From Bacteroidota bacterium (GTDB taxonomy: Bacteria > Bacteroidota > Bacteroidia > Palsa-965): DNA of 64,000 nt. The notes beneath the pieces are model-generated. The model was given only the letters and a program-made list of their open reading frames with translations, was not told the DNA's origin and ran no database searches. Positions 33,893-43,493 of the stretch are shown here, in pieces. Position 1 is the stretch's first letter; each line of letters opens with the position of its first letter. A program made the translations under genes and the position numbers. The stretch covers positions 186,001 to 250,000 of the forward strand of contig JACQAM010000023.1 of NCBI GenBank assembly GCA_016194975.1. Direction: 5' to 3'.

Positions 33893-35960
33893 ATGATCCG
33901 CTGTTAATGATCAAGGCGCCTTTGCTTTCGAGATCATAGGTCTTCAGATTTCTTTTACTGCAATAGGTGCGGATTTTATTTTTTTCAAATTCGGAATCCG
34001 ATGCATCAGTGATGATCACAACGTGTTTCCAGGAAGGAGGAATTTCAGGAAATTTTTTATTGAAATTTTTCAGCAAAAGAAAATCAGGTTCAGATTTCAT
34101 TGACGAAAAATCATTTTGCTGAGCGATGATGATTTTCCTGTTACCGACATCGATGCATTCCACCCCGGAAGAATTATTTCCTACAGGAATTATTTCTTCA
34201 TTATCCTTTCCTTCAACGGAAAAAAAAGGTGAAACGTGAAAATCAATATTTTCCTTTTTGACGGCAAGCGCCGAATCGACAAAAACGCCGGCAGAATTTT
34301 GATTCACAAAACCGATCGCTGTTTCCCTGTTAACGCTGAAAAAAATGATCTTCCCGCTGTTCATCTTCGTGAATGAATTCAACGAAATGAAAAGCAGAAC
34401 TCCTGAGGCAAGAAACACATTGAAATAATTTCCATGCCGTTTAATCATAAAAATCATTCCGGAAATAATAACGGCATACAAGAGGATCGTTGACGTAACA
34501 GATACCGGCGAAAAGTGAACGGAGGAATACGGAAGGTGTTCGGTGAACGCAACACAACTGTTAAGGAGGTGCACAAGAAAAATAAATACAACAGCGAAAA
34601 GTTTAGTAATGAATCTTACCGGCGAACACACCAGGAAGACAAGTCCGGCATACAACACGATCGTCGATAAAGGAATAATGATCATGTTGGCAAAAAGAAA
34701 ATAGGAAGGGAACTGTTTGAAATAATAAAGTCCGAGTGGAAAAGTAAAAAGTTGGGCAACAATAGTTACGGTGAACATGGTCCACAAATGTCTCCAGAGA
34801 AAAAAATCAGGTTCCCACTTTGCAGCGAGTAAAGGTTGAACAATTACAATTCCGGCAACAGCGAAATAGGAAAGCTGGAACCCCGCATCGAACAACAGGA
34901 GCGGATCGAAGAGCAAAAGAATAAATGCAGAAGCCGCAATGGAATTCACAATATTCCCGTTTCTTCCCATCGCTTTCCCGATGATGACAACGGTGAGCAT
35001 GGTAACGGACCGGAGTACCGAAGGACAAAGCCCGGTGAGCGTTGCATAAAACCAAAGAAAAAATAACTGCAGAAAAAAACTGAACCATTTTGAATATTTT
35101 CTTTTTTCAAACGGGCCGAGTAATTTCAGGAGAATAACATAAATAAGAGCGACATGCATTCCCGAAACAGAAAGCACATGCAGAACGCCGGAAGCGCTGT
35201 AGGAACGGATCACGGAAGGATCGAGATGATCTGAATCGCCAAGCAACAGCGCGGCGGCTACACCGAATTCATTTCCATTCATTCCATATTCTACAAATTT
35301 TCCGAGACAATATTTGCGAAGTGAAAAAGCTGCGCGCACAAAATAATTTCCGTTATTGAGTCCGAGATCTCTCCACTGTCCATCATGCGCAAAAACATTT
35401 GAAAAAATTTCCCGTTTGGAAAGCCAGGCGGCATAATCGAATTCTCCGGGATTAGCAATCCCTTTAGTTTTTATGGGCGCGCGGGCAATCACAATTTCTT
35501 CTCCATACCGCAGATTTTCGCTTGCCGCTGAGCGATCGAGGTAGAAAAGAGAACGCTCATCACCATTTTTCCATTGGCCGTTCTGCTGCCAGGAAATAAT
35601 TCTTCCTTCGAACTTTATTTTATTTTCTTTCACCACGGGTTCTGAATTCACACACACGATGATCCGCTGGATATTTTTTTCACCGGCTATTGTATTTTTT
35701 TCTTTTTCGAAATGAAAAGAAACGGAAGCAATCCCACAAATGAAAAGTGCAGAAGAAATGGCAAGCCCGTCGATCCCTGAAAAGCGGAGTGATCTTTTAA
35801 GAAGGTACCTGGAAATAATAACGACAGCCGTACAAAGCAAAAGCAGCAGCAACAAATCTTTCACCGGCAGAAGAAATTTTAGTCCCCATGAAAAAATAAT
35901 TCCGGCAATGAATGGAAGGAGCAATCGTACGAAAGGAATCCTGGGAAGGAAAGAATGCAA
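33879..35960 (-). CDS. comEC: ComEC/Rec2-type DNA uptake channel protein
   Basis: 693 aa. The first 80 residues are two TM helices, then a DUF4131-type soluble part (about 85-225). The Competence membrane domain (about 230-500) includes LLLGDSDHLD, LHVLSVSGMHVALIY and GLCPSVLRSVTM. The C-terminal 150 residues are the place of the metallo-beta-lactamase-like domain but lack the HxHxDH zinc motif, as in many Bacteroidota ComEC proteins. It should move single-stranded DNA through the inner membrane in natural transformation. Confidence 0.92.
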   Translation of the reverse strand: MHSFLPRIPFVRLLLPFIAGIIFSWGLKFLLPVKDLLLLLLLCTAVVIISRYLLKRSLRFSGIDGLAISSALFICGIASVSFHFEKEKNTIAGEKNIQRIIVCVNSEPVVKENKIKFEGRIISWQQNGQWKNGDERSLFYLDRSAASENLRYGEEIVIARAPIKTKGIANPGEFDYAAWLSKREIFSNVFAHDGQWRDLGLNNGNYFVRAAFSLRKYCLGKFVEYGMNGNEFGVAAALLLGDSDHLDPSVIRSYSASGVLHVLSVSGMHVALIYVILLKLLGPFEKRKYSKWFSFFLQLFFLWFYATLTGLCPSVLRSVTMLTVVIIGKAMGRNGNIVNSIAASAFILLLFDPLLLFDAGFQLSYFAVAGIVIVQPLLAAKWEPDFFLWRHLWTMFTVTIVAQLFTFPLGLYYFKQFPSYFLFANMIIIPLSTIVLYAGLVFLVCSPVRFITKLFAVVFIFLVHLLNSCVAFTEHLPYSSVHFSPVSVTSTILLYAVIISGMIFMIKRHGNYFNVFLASGVLLFISLNSFTKMNSGKIIFFSVNRETAIGFVNQNSAGVFVDSALAVKKENIDFHVSPFFSVEGKDNEEIIPVGNNSSGVECIDVGNRKIIIAQQNDFSSMKSEPDFLLLKNFNKKFPEIPPSWKHVVIITDASDSEFEKNKIRTYCSKRNLKTYDLESKGALIINSGSFIFS

Positions 35961-35974
35961 AGGAAATTATTTTT

Positions 35975-36002
35975 GAACTGGTCACAAATTGTGACCAGTT
36001 CG
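35975..36002. repeat. Near-palindrome, left copy, at the 3' end of the ORF6N gene
   Basis: Arms GAACTGGTCAC (35975-35985) and GTGACCAGTTC (35991-36001) are perfect inverted repeats around AAATT. The same 28 bp, in the same orientation with the same spacer, recur at 36528-36555. This copy ends 1 bp before the ORF6N stop codon. Confidence 0.9.
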
Positions 36003-36003
36003 T

Positions 36004-36513
36004 TTATTTTCTTTTTATAGCGTAACCGATTTTTTTTCTTTTTCCCAGTTTGGGCGCGAGCGCATCTATTTTTTTCAGGAGAAATTTGAAAACCTGGTTT
36101 ACTTTATCATCCAGAGCGTTTATTTCTTTTTTCAGATCCCTGTTCTCAATCAGGATCGCACGGTAACGCGCAAATGCACGCATGATCTCAATATTCATTT
36201 GTATCGCCCGTGGAGAATTAAGGACGCTGGATAACATCGCCACGCCTTGTTCGGCAAAAACCATCGTACGTACATAGGAGTGTTTCAGGAAAGAAAGCCG
36301 TGATGCCTGCGACAGGAGCATTTCTTTTTCCTCTTTCGTCAGGGTAAACATGAAATCTTTCGGAAAACGTTTTCGATTTCGTTTTACCTGCTGCTTCAAT
36401 TTTTTGGTTTCTGTTTCATAGAGCATCGCGAGATCCACGTCGATCATCACTTTGATTCCCCTGAAATCGAAGATCAGGTTGTCAAATTTTCTTACCGGTA
36501 CTTTTGTATTCAT
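36004..36513 (-). CDS. ORF6N-domain DNA-binding protein
   Basis: 169 aa. The N-terminal ORF6N domain (about 8-100) has IFDFRGIKVMIDVDLAMLYE, then KQQVKRNRKRFPKDFMF and RTMVFAEQGVAMLSSVL, the standard pattern of phage-derived ORF6N/KilA-N-type proteins. The C-terminal part is a basic coiled-coil (NRDLKKEINALDDKVNQVF) ending in Lys/Arg. Such proteins are common in Bacteroidota, and their roles are mostly unknown. Identical 28-bp near-palindromes flank it, one overlapping the likely promoter 15 nt upstream of ATG, one at the stop. Auto-regulation or a mobile cassette are both possible. Confidence 0.9.
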   Translation of the reverse strand: MNTKVPVRKFDNLIFDFRGIKVMIDVDLAMLYETETKKLKQQVKRNRKRFPKDFMFTLTKEEKEMLLSQASRLSFLKHSYVRTMVFAEQGVAMLSSVLNSPRAIQMNIEIMRAFARYRAILIENRDLKKEINALDDKVNQVFKFLLKKIDALAPKLGKRKKIGYAIKRK

Positions 36514-36527
36514 AAACTATAAAATAT

Positions 36528-36555
36528 GAACTGGTCACAAATTGTGACCAGTTCG
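36528..36555. repeat. Near-palindrome, right copy, in the ORF6N promoter region
   Basis: Identical to 35975-36002 (arms GAACTGGTCAC and GTGACCAGTTC around AAATT). It lies 15-42 nt upstream of the ORF6N start on the minus strand, where an operator would be expected. Confidence 0.9.
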
Positions 36556-36656
36556 GTAAAAACAAAAAAACTAATTATGAAACACCAGCGCGAATCTAAA
36601 TGAAACCGTGGGAAGGATTCGGTATTAAACGCTTGTAAATAGAAAATAATTTGAGG

Positions 36657-37535
36657 TCAGTAGATCGCTTTCTTCGCGGCGAGCAGTGTATTCTGCAAAA
36701 GCCCGGTGATCGTCATCGGCCCCACTCCACCGGGAACGGGTGTGATCCAACTGCACTTCGGGGCCACTTCATCAAACTTCACATCGCCCTGCAATCGCCA
36801 GCCGTTTTTTGTTCCGGGCGCATCCACGCGCGTAGTGCCCACATCAATCACCACTGCTCCTTCTTTCACCATATCTGCTTTCAGAAAATGCGGTTTGCCA
36901 ATGGCGACAACAATGATGTCTGCATTTTTTGTGAAGGAAGAAATATCTTTCGTTTTGCTGTGAACAACCGTCACCGTACAATTTCCGGGATAAGAATTTC
37001 TGCGGAGCAAAATACTCATTGGCGAACCCACGATGTGACTCCTGCCGATGACCACACAATTCTTTCCGGAAGTTTCAATTTTATTGCGTTCGAGCAATTG
37101 CACAATTCCGAATGGAGTTGCAGGAAGATAGCAGGGAAGATCGAGCGCCATGCGACCCACATTGGAAGGATGAAAACCGTCCACATCTTTTTTCGGATCC
37201 ACCGCTTCAATCACTTTCTGTTCATTGATGTGTTTTGGCAATGGCAACTGCACAATGAATCCATCGATCTCCGGATCATTATTCAGTTTATTCACTGTTG
37301 CAAGTAATTCTGCTTCCGAAATTTTTTCATCAAGATGAATGAGTGTTGAACGAAAACCGATCCGTTCGCATGCTTTCACTTTTGCATTCACATACGTGAG
37401 GCTTCCTCCGTCATTTCCGACAAGAACAGCAGCAAGATGAGGCGCGCGATTTCCATTCGCCACATAATTTTTTACTTCTTCAGCTATTTCGGACTGAATT
37501 TCTTCTGCTATTTTTTTTCCGTCTATTAATTTCAT
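36657..37535 (-). CDS. folD: Bifunctional methylenetetrahydrofolate dehydrogenase/cyclohydrolase
   Basis: 292 aa. The folate site has [10 protein letters not shown] (Tyr and catalytic Lys) and QLPLPKHIN; the NADP site has [12 protein letters not shown]; the end has [11 protein letters not shown]. FolD interconverts 5,10-methylene-, methenyl- and 10-formyl-THF in one-carbon metabolism. Length and motifs are normal. It follows ffh on the same strand with a 118-nt gap. Confidence 0.97.
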   Translation of the reverse strand: MKLIDGKKIAEEIQSEIAEEVKNYVANGNRAPHLAAVLVGNDGGSLTYVNAKVKACERIGFRSTLIHLDEKISEAELLATVNKLNNDPEIDGFIVQLPLPKHINEQKVIEAVDPKKDVDGFHPSNVGRMALDLPCYLPATPFGIVQLLERNKIETSGKNCVVIGRSHIVGSPMSILLRRNSYPGNCTVTVVHSKTKDISSFTKNADIIVVAIGKPHFLKADMVKEGAVVIDVGTTRVDAPGTKNGWRLQGDVKFDEVAPKCSWITPVPGGVGPMTITGLLQNTLLAAKKAIY

Positions 37536-37653
37536 TAGTTAATTATCATTGGGGTTGTGGTTCAGCTTTAATCAGAAACTAATTGCACAGATGCATTTAT
37601 TTTTTGTAAACTTATTTTTTGTCATTGGCAAATAAATAATCTACAGAAAAAAA

Positions 37654-38988
37654 TTATTTTTTCATCTTCGGCATATTCCTCATCATCTTCGCCATCTGCC
37701 CTTTGTCCTGCATTACGCGCATCATTTTTCTGGTCTCTTCGAATTGTTTCATCAATCGATTCACTTCCTGGATATTTCTTCCGCTTCCATTCGCAATTCT
37801 CATTTTACGATTTCCGTTTATGATCTCGGGATGCTCGCGTTCCTTCGGCGTCATCGATTGAATGATCGCCTCAATATGTTTGAATGCATCGTCGTCAATG
37901 TTGATGTCCTTGATCGCTTTTCCAACGCCGGGAATCATTCCCATCAGGTCTTTCACATTTCCCATTTTCTTGATCTGCTGCAACTGCCCGAGAAAATCGT
38001 TGAATGAAAATTTATTTTTCGCAATGCGTTCCTGAATTCTCCGCGCCTCTTTCTCGTCAAATTGTTCCTGCGCTTTTTCTACGAGTGTAACCACGTCTCC
38101 CATTCCGAGAATGCGATCGGCCATACGCTCGGGATAAAAAACATCAAGCGCATCCATCTTCTCTCCCGTTCCTACAAACTTGATCGGTTTGTTTACAATG
38201 GATTTTATGGAAAGTGCAGCACCGCCTCTTGTATCACCATCGAGTTTGGTGAGGATCACACCATCGAAATCAAGTTTATCATTGAATGCTTTTGCAGTAT
38301 TCACCGCATCCTGTCCCGTCATGGAATCGACAACAAATAGAATTTCGTCGGGATCGATCGCTTTTTTAATAGCTGCGATCTCGTTCATCATTATTTCATC
38401 GATAGCAAGACGTCCTGCAGTATCGACGATCACAATTGTATTTCCATTTTGCTTCGCATGAGCCACAGCACGCTTTGCAATTCCAACAGCATCTTTCGAT
38501 TCGGATTCTGCATAAACTTCCACACCGATCTGTTCACCTAAAACTTTAAGTTGATCGATCGCGGCAGGACGATAAATATCGCACGCAACAAGAAGAGGGT
38601 TTCTTCCTTTTTTACTCTTGAGAAAATTCGCCAATTTCCCTGAATGCGTCGTTTTTCCTGATCCCTGCAATCCGCTCATGAGAATAATGGCCGGGTTACT
38701 GTTGATCTTTAATTCGCTCGCCGCACCGCCCATGAGCAGGCGCAACTCATCGTGCGTGATCTTGATGAGCAATTGTCCAGGAGAAACGGCAGTGAGTACA
38801 TTTTGCCCGAGCGCTTTTATTTTTACTTCATCAGTGAATTTTTTTGCAACAGCAAAACTCACGTCTGCATCGAGCAGCGCTTTGCGGATATCTTTGAGCG
38901 TATCGGAGACATTGACCTCGGTGATCTTTCCCTCGCCTTTGAGGACTTTGAATGCGCGTTCTAATTTGTCGCTTAAATTATCGAACAT
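37654..38988 (-). CDS. ffh: Signal recognition particle protein Ffh
   Basis: 444 aa. N-domain, then the GTPase domain with GLQGSGKTTHSGKLA (G1), DTAGR (G3), TKLDGDTRGGA (G4) and the M domain with FNDFLGQLQQIKKMG and Met-rich helices that bind SRP RNA and signal sequences (MMRVMQDKGQMAKMMRNMP). It targets nascent membrane proteins to the Sec translocon with FtsY. The start MFDNLSDKLERAF is the family N-terminus. Confidence 0.97.
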   Translation of the reverse strand: MFDNLSDKLERAFKVLKGEGKITEVNVSDTLKDIRKALLDADVSFAVAKKFTDEVKIKALGQNVLTAVSPGQLLIKITHDELRLLMGGAASELKINSNPAIILMSGLQGSGKTTHSGKLANFLKSKKGRNPLLVACDIYRPAAIDQLKVLGEQIGVEVYAESESKDAVGIAKRAVAHAKQNGNTIVIVDTAGRLAIDEIMMNEIAAIKKAIDPDEILFVVDSMTGQDAVNTAKAFNDKLDFDGVILTKLDGDTRGGAALSIKSIVNKPIKFVGTGEKMDALDVFYPERMADRILGMGDVVTLVEKAQEQFDEKEARRIQERIAKNKFSFNDFLGQLQQIKKMGNVKDLMGMIPGVGKAIKDINIDDDAFKHIEAIIQSMTPKEREHPEIINGNRKMRIANGSGRNIQEVNRLMKQFEETRKMMRVMQDKGQMAKMMRNMPKMKK

Positions 38989-39162
38989 GACCTTGAAATT
39001 TTAAGGAGTACGAAGATAAGAAAAGAGTTATTGGTTGCTGGTTATTGGGAATACAATTGATGGTCCTTTGATTTTCCCGACCAGTTATTAAATGAAAGCC
39101 GCCATTCACATTCAACATTTCTACAGCACTTGTTTTCTCGGTAAATTCGGGCATCATTCCCA

Positions 39163-40659
39163 ATGAGAAATTTTTTTTCAATTCTTCTTTTCACGTCAGC
39201 AATTAAAATAACTGCCCAGGATTTTTCTGTTTCAGTTACTGCGAGTCAACGCACCGCCCGCAACAATGAGATGCTTAGTGAATATTGCGGGAAAGATGCA
39301 ACGGGTTATTTTGCATTCGGGCAGGTAGGTGGTGTGAATTGCATGATGAAACTGAATGCGGATATGAGCATGGCCCGGTTCGAACCGGTGGACAAGAATG
39401 TTTACAATCCTAAAAAATATTTTTTCTCTTCCATCCACGAAATGGGAAATACGATCTGGCTGTTCACCAATACATTCGACCCGCACGCCCGCTCGCTCGT
39501 GCTCTGCGCGTCGCAGGTGAACAAAGATTCGCTCACGGTAACACCAGGTGCGCAGGTACTCACGCGATCTGTTAACATAAACGTGCCGTTGTATTCCAAC
39601 ACAACTACCTCCTACGCTTTTTCGCCGGATGGAAAAAAACTGCTGCTGTATTACAAAACTGCCGACGGATCCAGAACAGACCAGGCCTTTTACCTGAAAG
39701 TACTCGACGATTCGCTGAACCTGTATTGGGAAAAAGAAATCCATACTTTTTTTCCACCCGACAACTGCGAACTCGCGCAGGTAAAAGTGGATAATGAAGG
39801 AAGGGTGTACTTCCTGGTGCGGAAGAATAATTTTGCACATCATTCATTTATTTCCGAGTATCATCTTTTCATTCTTCGCGATAAAGGAACTTTTGTGAAA
39901 GATGTTTTACTGGAGACTGGCAATGAAATGATCAGTGACTGCGCCTTCGATGTTACTGCAAACGGCACAGTCCGTATTTCCGGATTTTACAATGAAGGGG
40001 AAGAGGGCTATATCGACGGAACATTTTTCCTGGAACTGGAAAAGAGCGGTTATATGCAGAGTCGCATCCAACTGAATCCCTTCTCTTCAGACCTGCTCAA
40101 AGATTTCGGAAATAAGGTGAATGACACGCTCGTGAAAATGCAGGATATTTTTCCTGTGATCGATGTGCATGCTGATGATCGCGGAGGAATTACAATGATC
40201 AGTGAACGGAGTTTTGCGAATAAGGAAACCTATTTTACCAATGATAATTCGCTGGATCTACCAGAAGTGAGAACAGAATACCATGAAGAATTATTCATTT
40301 TTCATTACGACAGTTCGGCATCGCTGCTGTGGCAGGATATTATTTCAAAGGATCAGAACACGTCGCTCAAACACATGCAGAATATTCCTGTCCGTTATTT
40401 CTATTCTGGAAATGATCTTTTTCTTTTTTACAACGACCAGGTGCACGACGACCAGAACAGTTACGGCTATTCAAGCGGCATGGTCTCCATCGCGAAAATA
40501 GATTCGGCCGGGAAAATTTTTATTCACGATCTGCAACCGGCATTACCGCATGAAACGCTTTTTCTTCCTTATTACACTTATCGCACCGGCGAAAATGAAT
40601 TCCTGCTTTTCTGCTGTGAGAATTTTTATTTGCGGAGAGTGAAAGTGGTGCTTAATTGA
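39163..40659 (+). CDS. Exported protein of unknown function, tandem paralogue 1
   Basis: 498 aa with a signal peptide (FFSILLFTSAIKITAQ). No named family recognised. It is full of beta-propeller-like turns (YAFSPDGKKLLLYYKT, VKVDNEGRVYFLV), suggesting a six- or seven-bladed propeller. It shares a long set of words with the next gene: SPDGKK/SNSGKKMLLY, FLKVLDDSL, LRDKGTFVKDV and GTFFL. The pair is probably an operon (6-nt gap). Envelope location and a binding role are inference. Confidence 0.75.
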   Translation: MRNFFSILLFTSAIKITAQDFSVSVTASQRTARNNEMLSEYCGKDATGYFAFGQVGGVNCMMKLNADMSMARFEPVDKNVYNPKKYFFSSIHEMGNTIWLFTNTFDPHARSLVLCASQVNKDSLTVTPGAQVLTRSVNINVPLYSNTTTSYAFSPDGKKLLLYYKTADGSRTDQAFYLKVLDDSLNLYWEKEIHTFFPPDNCELAQVKVDNEGRVYFLVRKNNFAHHSFISEYHLFILRDKGTFVKDVLLETGNEMISDCAFDVTANGTVRISGFYNEGEEGYIDGTFFLELEKSGYMQSRIQLNPFSSDLLKDFGNKVNDTLVKMQDIFPVIDVHADDRGGITMISERSFANKETYFTNDNSLDLPEVRTEYHEELFIFHYDSSASLLWQDIISKDQNTSLKHMQNIPVRYFYSGNDLFLFYNDQVHDDQNSYGYSSGMVSIAKIDSAGKIFIHDLQPALPHETLFLPYYTYRTGENEFLLFCCENFYLRRVKVVLN

Positions 40660-40665
40660 AATGAC

Positions 40666-42126
40666 ATGAAACGATATTTTTATTTTCTTTTTTCATTTTT
40701 TTTCATCACGAATTTTCTGCTCCATGCGCAAATCTTTACTCCTGTACTCACGCAGGGTGCAGAATGGAAAATGAAAGACGGTAATGCCCCGTACCTTGCT
40801 GGAGCAGACTCATCGGGATATTATGCATTCGTGAAAACTGATTTCGGTATTCGCGCAAAAAAATTCGACAGGAACGCAAAACTCATTGCGGATGTAAGCG
40901 CGGGCAAACTCTGGTACGCGCACGATGAAAGTGAATTTACAATGGGGCAACTGCTCGGAAAAAATCTTTATATGTTCACGACCGGATGGGATGGAAGTAA
41001 AAAATCATACACACTGATCGCGCAACGCGTAGATAGGACCACAATGAACGTGGAGGCAAAACAGGATGTGATAGCTGAATGTCCAGCTTCTTATTATTCC
41101 TGGAAAATGGAAAACAATGGCATGAGTTATGCTTTTTCCAACAGCGGGAAAAAAATGCTCTTGTACTGGAAAACAAAATCGGATAAACTGAATGGTTTGC
41201 AATATTTTTTTCGTGTACTCGACGATTCTCTGCATGTCCGCTGGGAAAAAGAAGTGGGTCTTCATTTGTGCGCAGATAGTACGATTATTAATTCGGTGAC
41301 TGTGGATGAGAATGGATTCATTTATTTATTCACCACGGTTTTTCAACGAATGGGTTTGCATCCGCAGTATGAATATCATCTTGTGGTACTGCGCGATTTC
41401 GGAACTTTTGTGAAAGATGTGAAGATCAGCATCGCGGGTGCGCATATCGTGCGCGCAATGGCAGATGTGTGCGCCGACGGGAGCGTGCGCGTGGGCGGAA
41501 CGTACACGATTGGATCGAATGATTCCATCAGCGGAACTTTTTTTATGATCTGCGATGCGAATGGTTACCAACCGTTCATTTCTTCTTTGCAATCTTTCAG
41601 TGAAGATTTTTTAAAACGCTACGCTCAGAAAATTTCAGTAATCGTAAGATCGGTGCCCGCGCTTTTTGAGGTGAAAGGATTTTTTGTGAATGAGGATGGA
41701 GGATCAACCTTGCTAATGGAAGAAACATCGTACTTCGCTCCTGATCCGGGACCTGACCTTCCTTCAGAATTTTTTTCCGGCGATGTGGTTACGATCCGAG
41801 TGGATGAGAACGGAAAAATAAAATGGGAAAATTTCATGGACCGGAAAATGGAATCTTATGCTGTGCCCTGCGAAGATCCCTGGTGGACCTACAACAACGG
41901 TGAATTGATCCTGATGTATTACACGCTGGATATGGAAAAAGAAATGATCAAAGCCGGCGATTACATTTGTGCAATCGATGCCGATGGAAAATCATCTATG
42001 GAACTTTATTCTAAACTTTCGACGTGTACTTTGACTCATGGTGAGATGAATAATTTTTTTCCGTCGGAAATTATTTCCTGTGAAAGTTGTGAGAATACAT
42101 ACAGGATGGTGCTGATGAAATGGTAA
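40666..42126 (+). CDS. Exported protein of unknown function, tandem paralogue 2
   Basis: 486 aa with signal peptide (FYFLFSFFFITNFLLHAQ). It is a diverged duplicate of the preceding gene: shared words include YAFSNSGKKMLLYWKT, FFRVLDDSLHVRWEKE and LRDFGTFVKDVKI, at similar spacing. Unlike its neighbour it has a Cys pair near the end (SCESCENT). No catalytic motif is visible. The ATG is 6 nt past the first stop. Confidence 0.75.
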   Translation: MKRYFYFLFSFFFITNFLLHAQIFTPVLTQGAEWKMKDGNAPYLAGADSSGYYAFVKTDFGIRAKKFDRNAKLIADVSAGKLWYAHDESEFTMGQLLGKNLYMFTTGWDGSKKSYTLIAQRVDRTTMNVEAKQDVIAECPASYYSWKMENNGMSYAFSNSGKKMLLYWKTKSDKLNGLQYFFRVLDDSLHVRWEKEVGLHLCADSTIINSVTVDENGFIYLFTTVFQRMGLHPQYEYHLVVLRDFGTFVKDVKISIAGAHIVRAMADVCADGSVRVGGTYTIGSNDSISGTFFMICDANGYQPFISSLQSFSEDFLKRYAQKISVIVRSVPALFEVKGFFVNEDGGSTLLMEETSYFAPDPGPDLPSEFFSGDVVTIRVDENGKIKWENFMDRKMESYAVPCEDPWWTYNNGELILMYYTLDMEKEMIKAGDYICAIDADGKSSMELYSKLSTCTLTHGEMNNFFPSEIISCESCENTYRMVLMKW

Positions 42127-42295
42127 AATGATAACCCGCTGAAAATTTCCTATTCCGTCTCCTGCAATTTTTACGCAAACTATCTTCCCTCCTGTTCCAT
42201 CCGTCGAAAATGGTGCAGCATTATTTTTCTTCGCCCGAACTTTGCACTGTAAGGTAATTGCGCTTAAATAGTGAATTCAACTAAAAGATAATATT

Positions 42296-43408
42296 ATGAA
42301 ACGTATCCTCATTTTAATGTTCGCCGGATTAGCGGGTGTAACATTTGAATTCTGCAACCACAAGGAAGGCAATGTAACAAAACTTTCGGGAAACGGATTG
42401 GATCTGTATGCGGTGATGAATCTTTTCAGAACATCGCGTGATCCCGCAGAATTCGAAAAATCGCTGAATACAAAAAGCAATCACATCAACAACCTCGATC
42501 TTAACCAGGACGGCAAAGTAGATTATATCCGTGTTATCGATAAACGAAAAGAAAAAGATCATGCTATTATTCTACGTGTACCGCTCAATGAAAAACAGTC
42601 GCAGGATGTTGCAGTGATCGAAACAGAAAAAACCGGTGACAAAGAAGTGCATATACAGATCGTGGGCGATGAAAATCTTTATGGAAAAGAATACATTGTT
42701 CAGCCCTCAGAAAAATCAAAAGGTACTGCTGGTTTCGCTTATGCATCGGCATCCATTATTGTGAACGTGTGGTACTGGCCGTGCATTGCGTTCATTTATT
42801 CTCCCGATTATGTTTTGTGGGAATCTCCGTGGTACTGGGACTATTATCCCGATTGGTGGATCCCGTGGGAACCGGTGAGTTTCGGGATTTATTATCCTTA
42901 CGTTTTTGATTACCACGAACAATACGTGAGAGTTTACGAAAATTATTTTCCGGATTGTGAGATGCTCTACTATCCATACCGAAGAAGAGTTGATCCCCGA
43001 TATTTTGAAAATAGAAATTACAGCGTGGAAAAAAATAATGGAGGTGGAAGAAGAGAAGGAGAAGTGAATAAACCGGAAAAGATCTTTGATCACAATGTCC
43101 CGATGGAAAAAAATACAGGCCGCGAGCACCCGGTAAAAAGTAACGATCAGAAAATTACGCGCTCCTATTCTTCGCCTCCTCGTGGTTATCCATCGAAGCA
43201 AAATAATCGTGAACCGGAATTTACGCGGAGCAATGCAAGACATGAAAATTATGAACCTATGCATTATCCGGCGCAGCGCAATTCGGGTCCGGTGCGGATG
43301 TCTTCGGGTGAGACTGGAAATAACCGGCAGGTACAACCTAAAATGCCGGCAGGTTCTCCTCCGCCCGCTTTTCATAAACCGTCAGACATTCGTAAAGGCG
43401 GGCATTGA
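42296..43408 (+). CDS. Exported aromatic-rich protein with EF-hand-like motif (unrecognised)
   Basis: 370 aa. A hydrophobic N-terminus (ILMFAGLAGVTFEFC) is a signal or weak lipobox (Cys20). About residues 64-74 read DLNQDGKVDYI, an EF-hand/dockerin-like calcium loop. A central segment (about 150-240) is very rich in Trp, Tyr and Pro (words NVWYWP, WYWDYYPDWWIPWEP). The C-terminal third is polar, low-complexity and Pro/Asn/Arg-rich. No family is recognised. A terminator follows, so it is monocistronic. Confidence 0.7.
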   Translation: MKRILILMFAGLAGVTFEFCNHKEGNVTKLSGNGLDLYAVMNLFRTSRDPAEFEKSLNTKSNHINNLDLNQDGKVDYIRVIDKRKEKDHAIILRVPLNEKQSQDVAVIETEKTGDKEVHIQIVGDENLYGKEYIVQPSEKSKGTAGFAYASASIIVNVWYWPCIAFIYSPDYVLWESPWYWDYYPDWWIPWEPVSFGIYYPYVFDYHEQYVRVYENYFPDCEMLYYPYRRRVDPRYFENRNYSVEKNNGGGRREGEVNKPEKIFDHNVPMEKNTGREHPVKSNDQKITRSYSSPPRGYPSKQNNREPEFTRSNARHENYEPMHYPAQRNSGPVRMSSGETGNNRQVQPKMPAGSPPPAFHKPSDIRKGGH

Positions 43409-43421
43409 AAACCTGGAATGC

Positions 43422-43466
43422 AGGAGCCGCTTCTGAATAAACAAGAGCGGTTCCTGTTTATTTTTT
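43422..43466 (+). terminator. Rho-independent terminator
   Basis: AGGAGCCGCT (43422-43431) pairs with AGCGGTTCCT (43446-43455; one G-T), followed by GTTTATTTTTT. It lies 14 nt after the upstream plus-strand stop and before the convergent argS end. Confidence 0.85.
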
Positions 43467-43493
43467 GAAAAAATAATCAGCGCTAAGTTGCGG

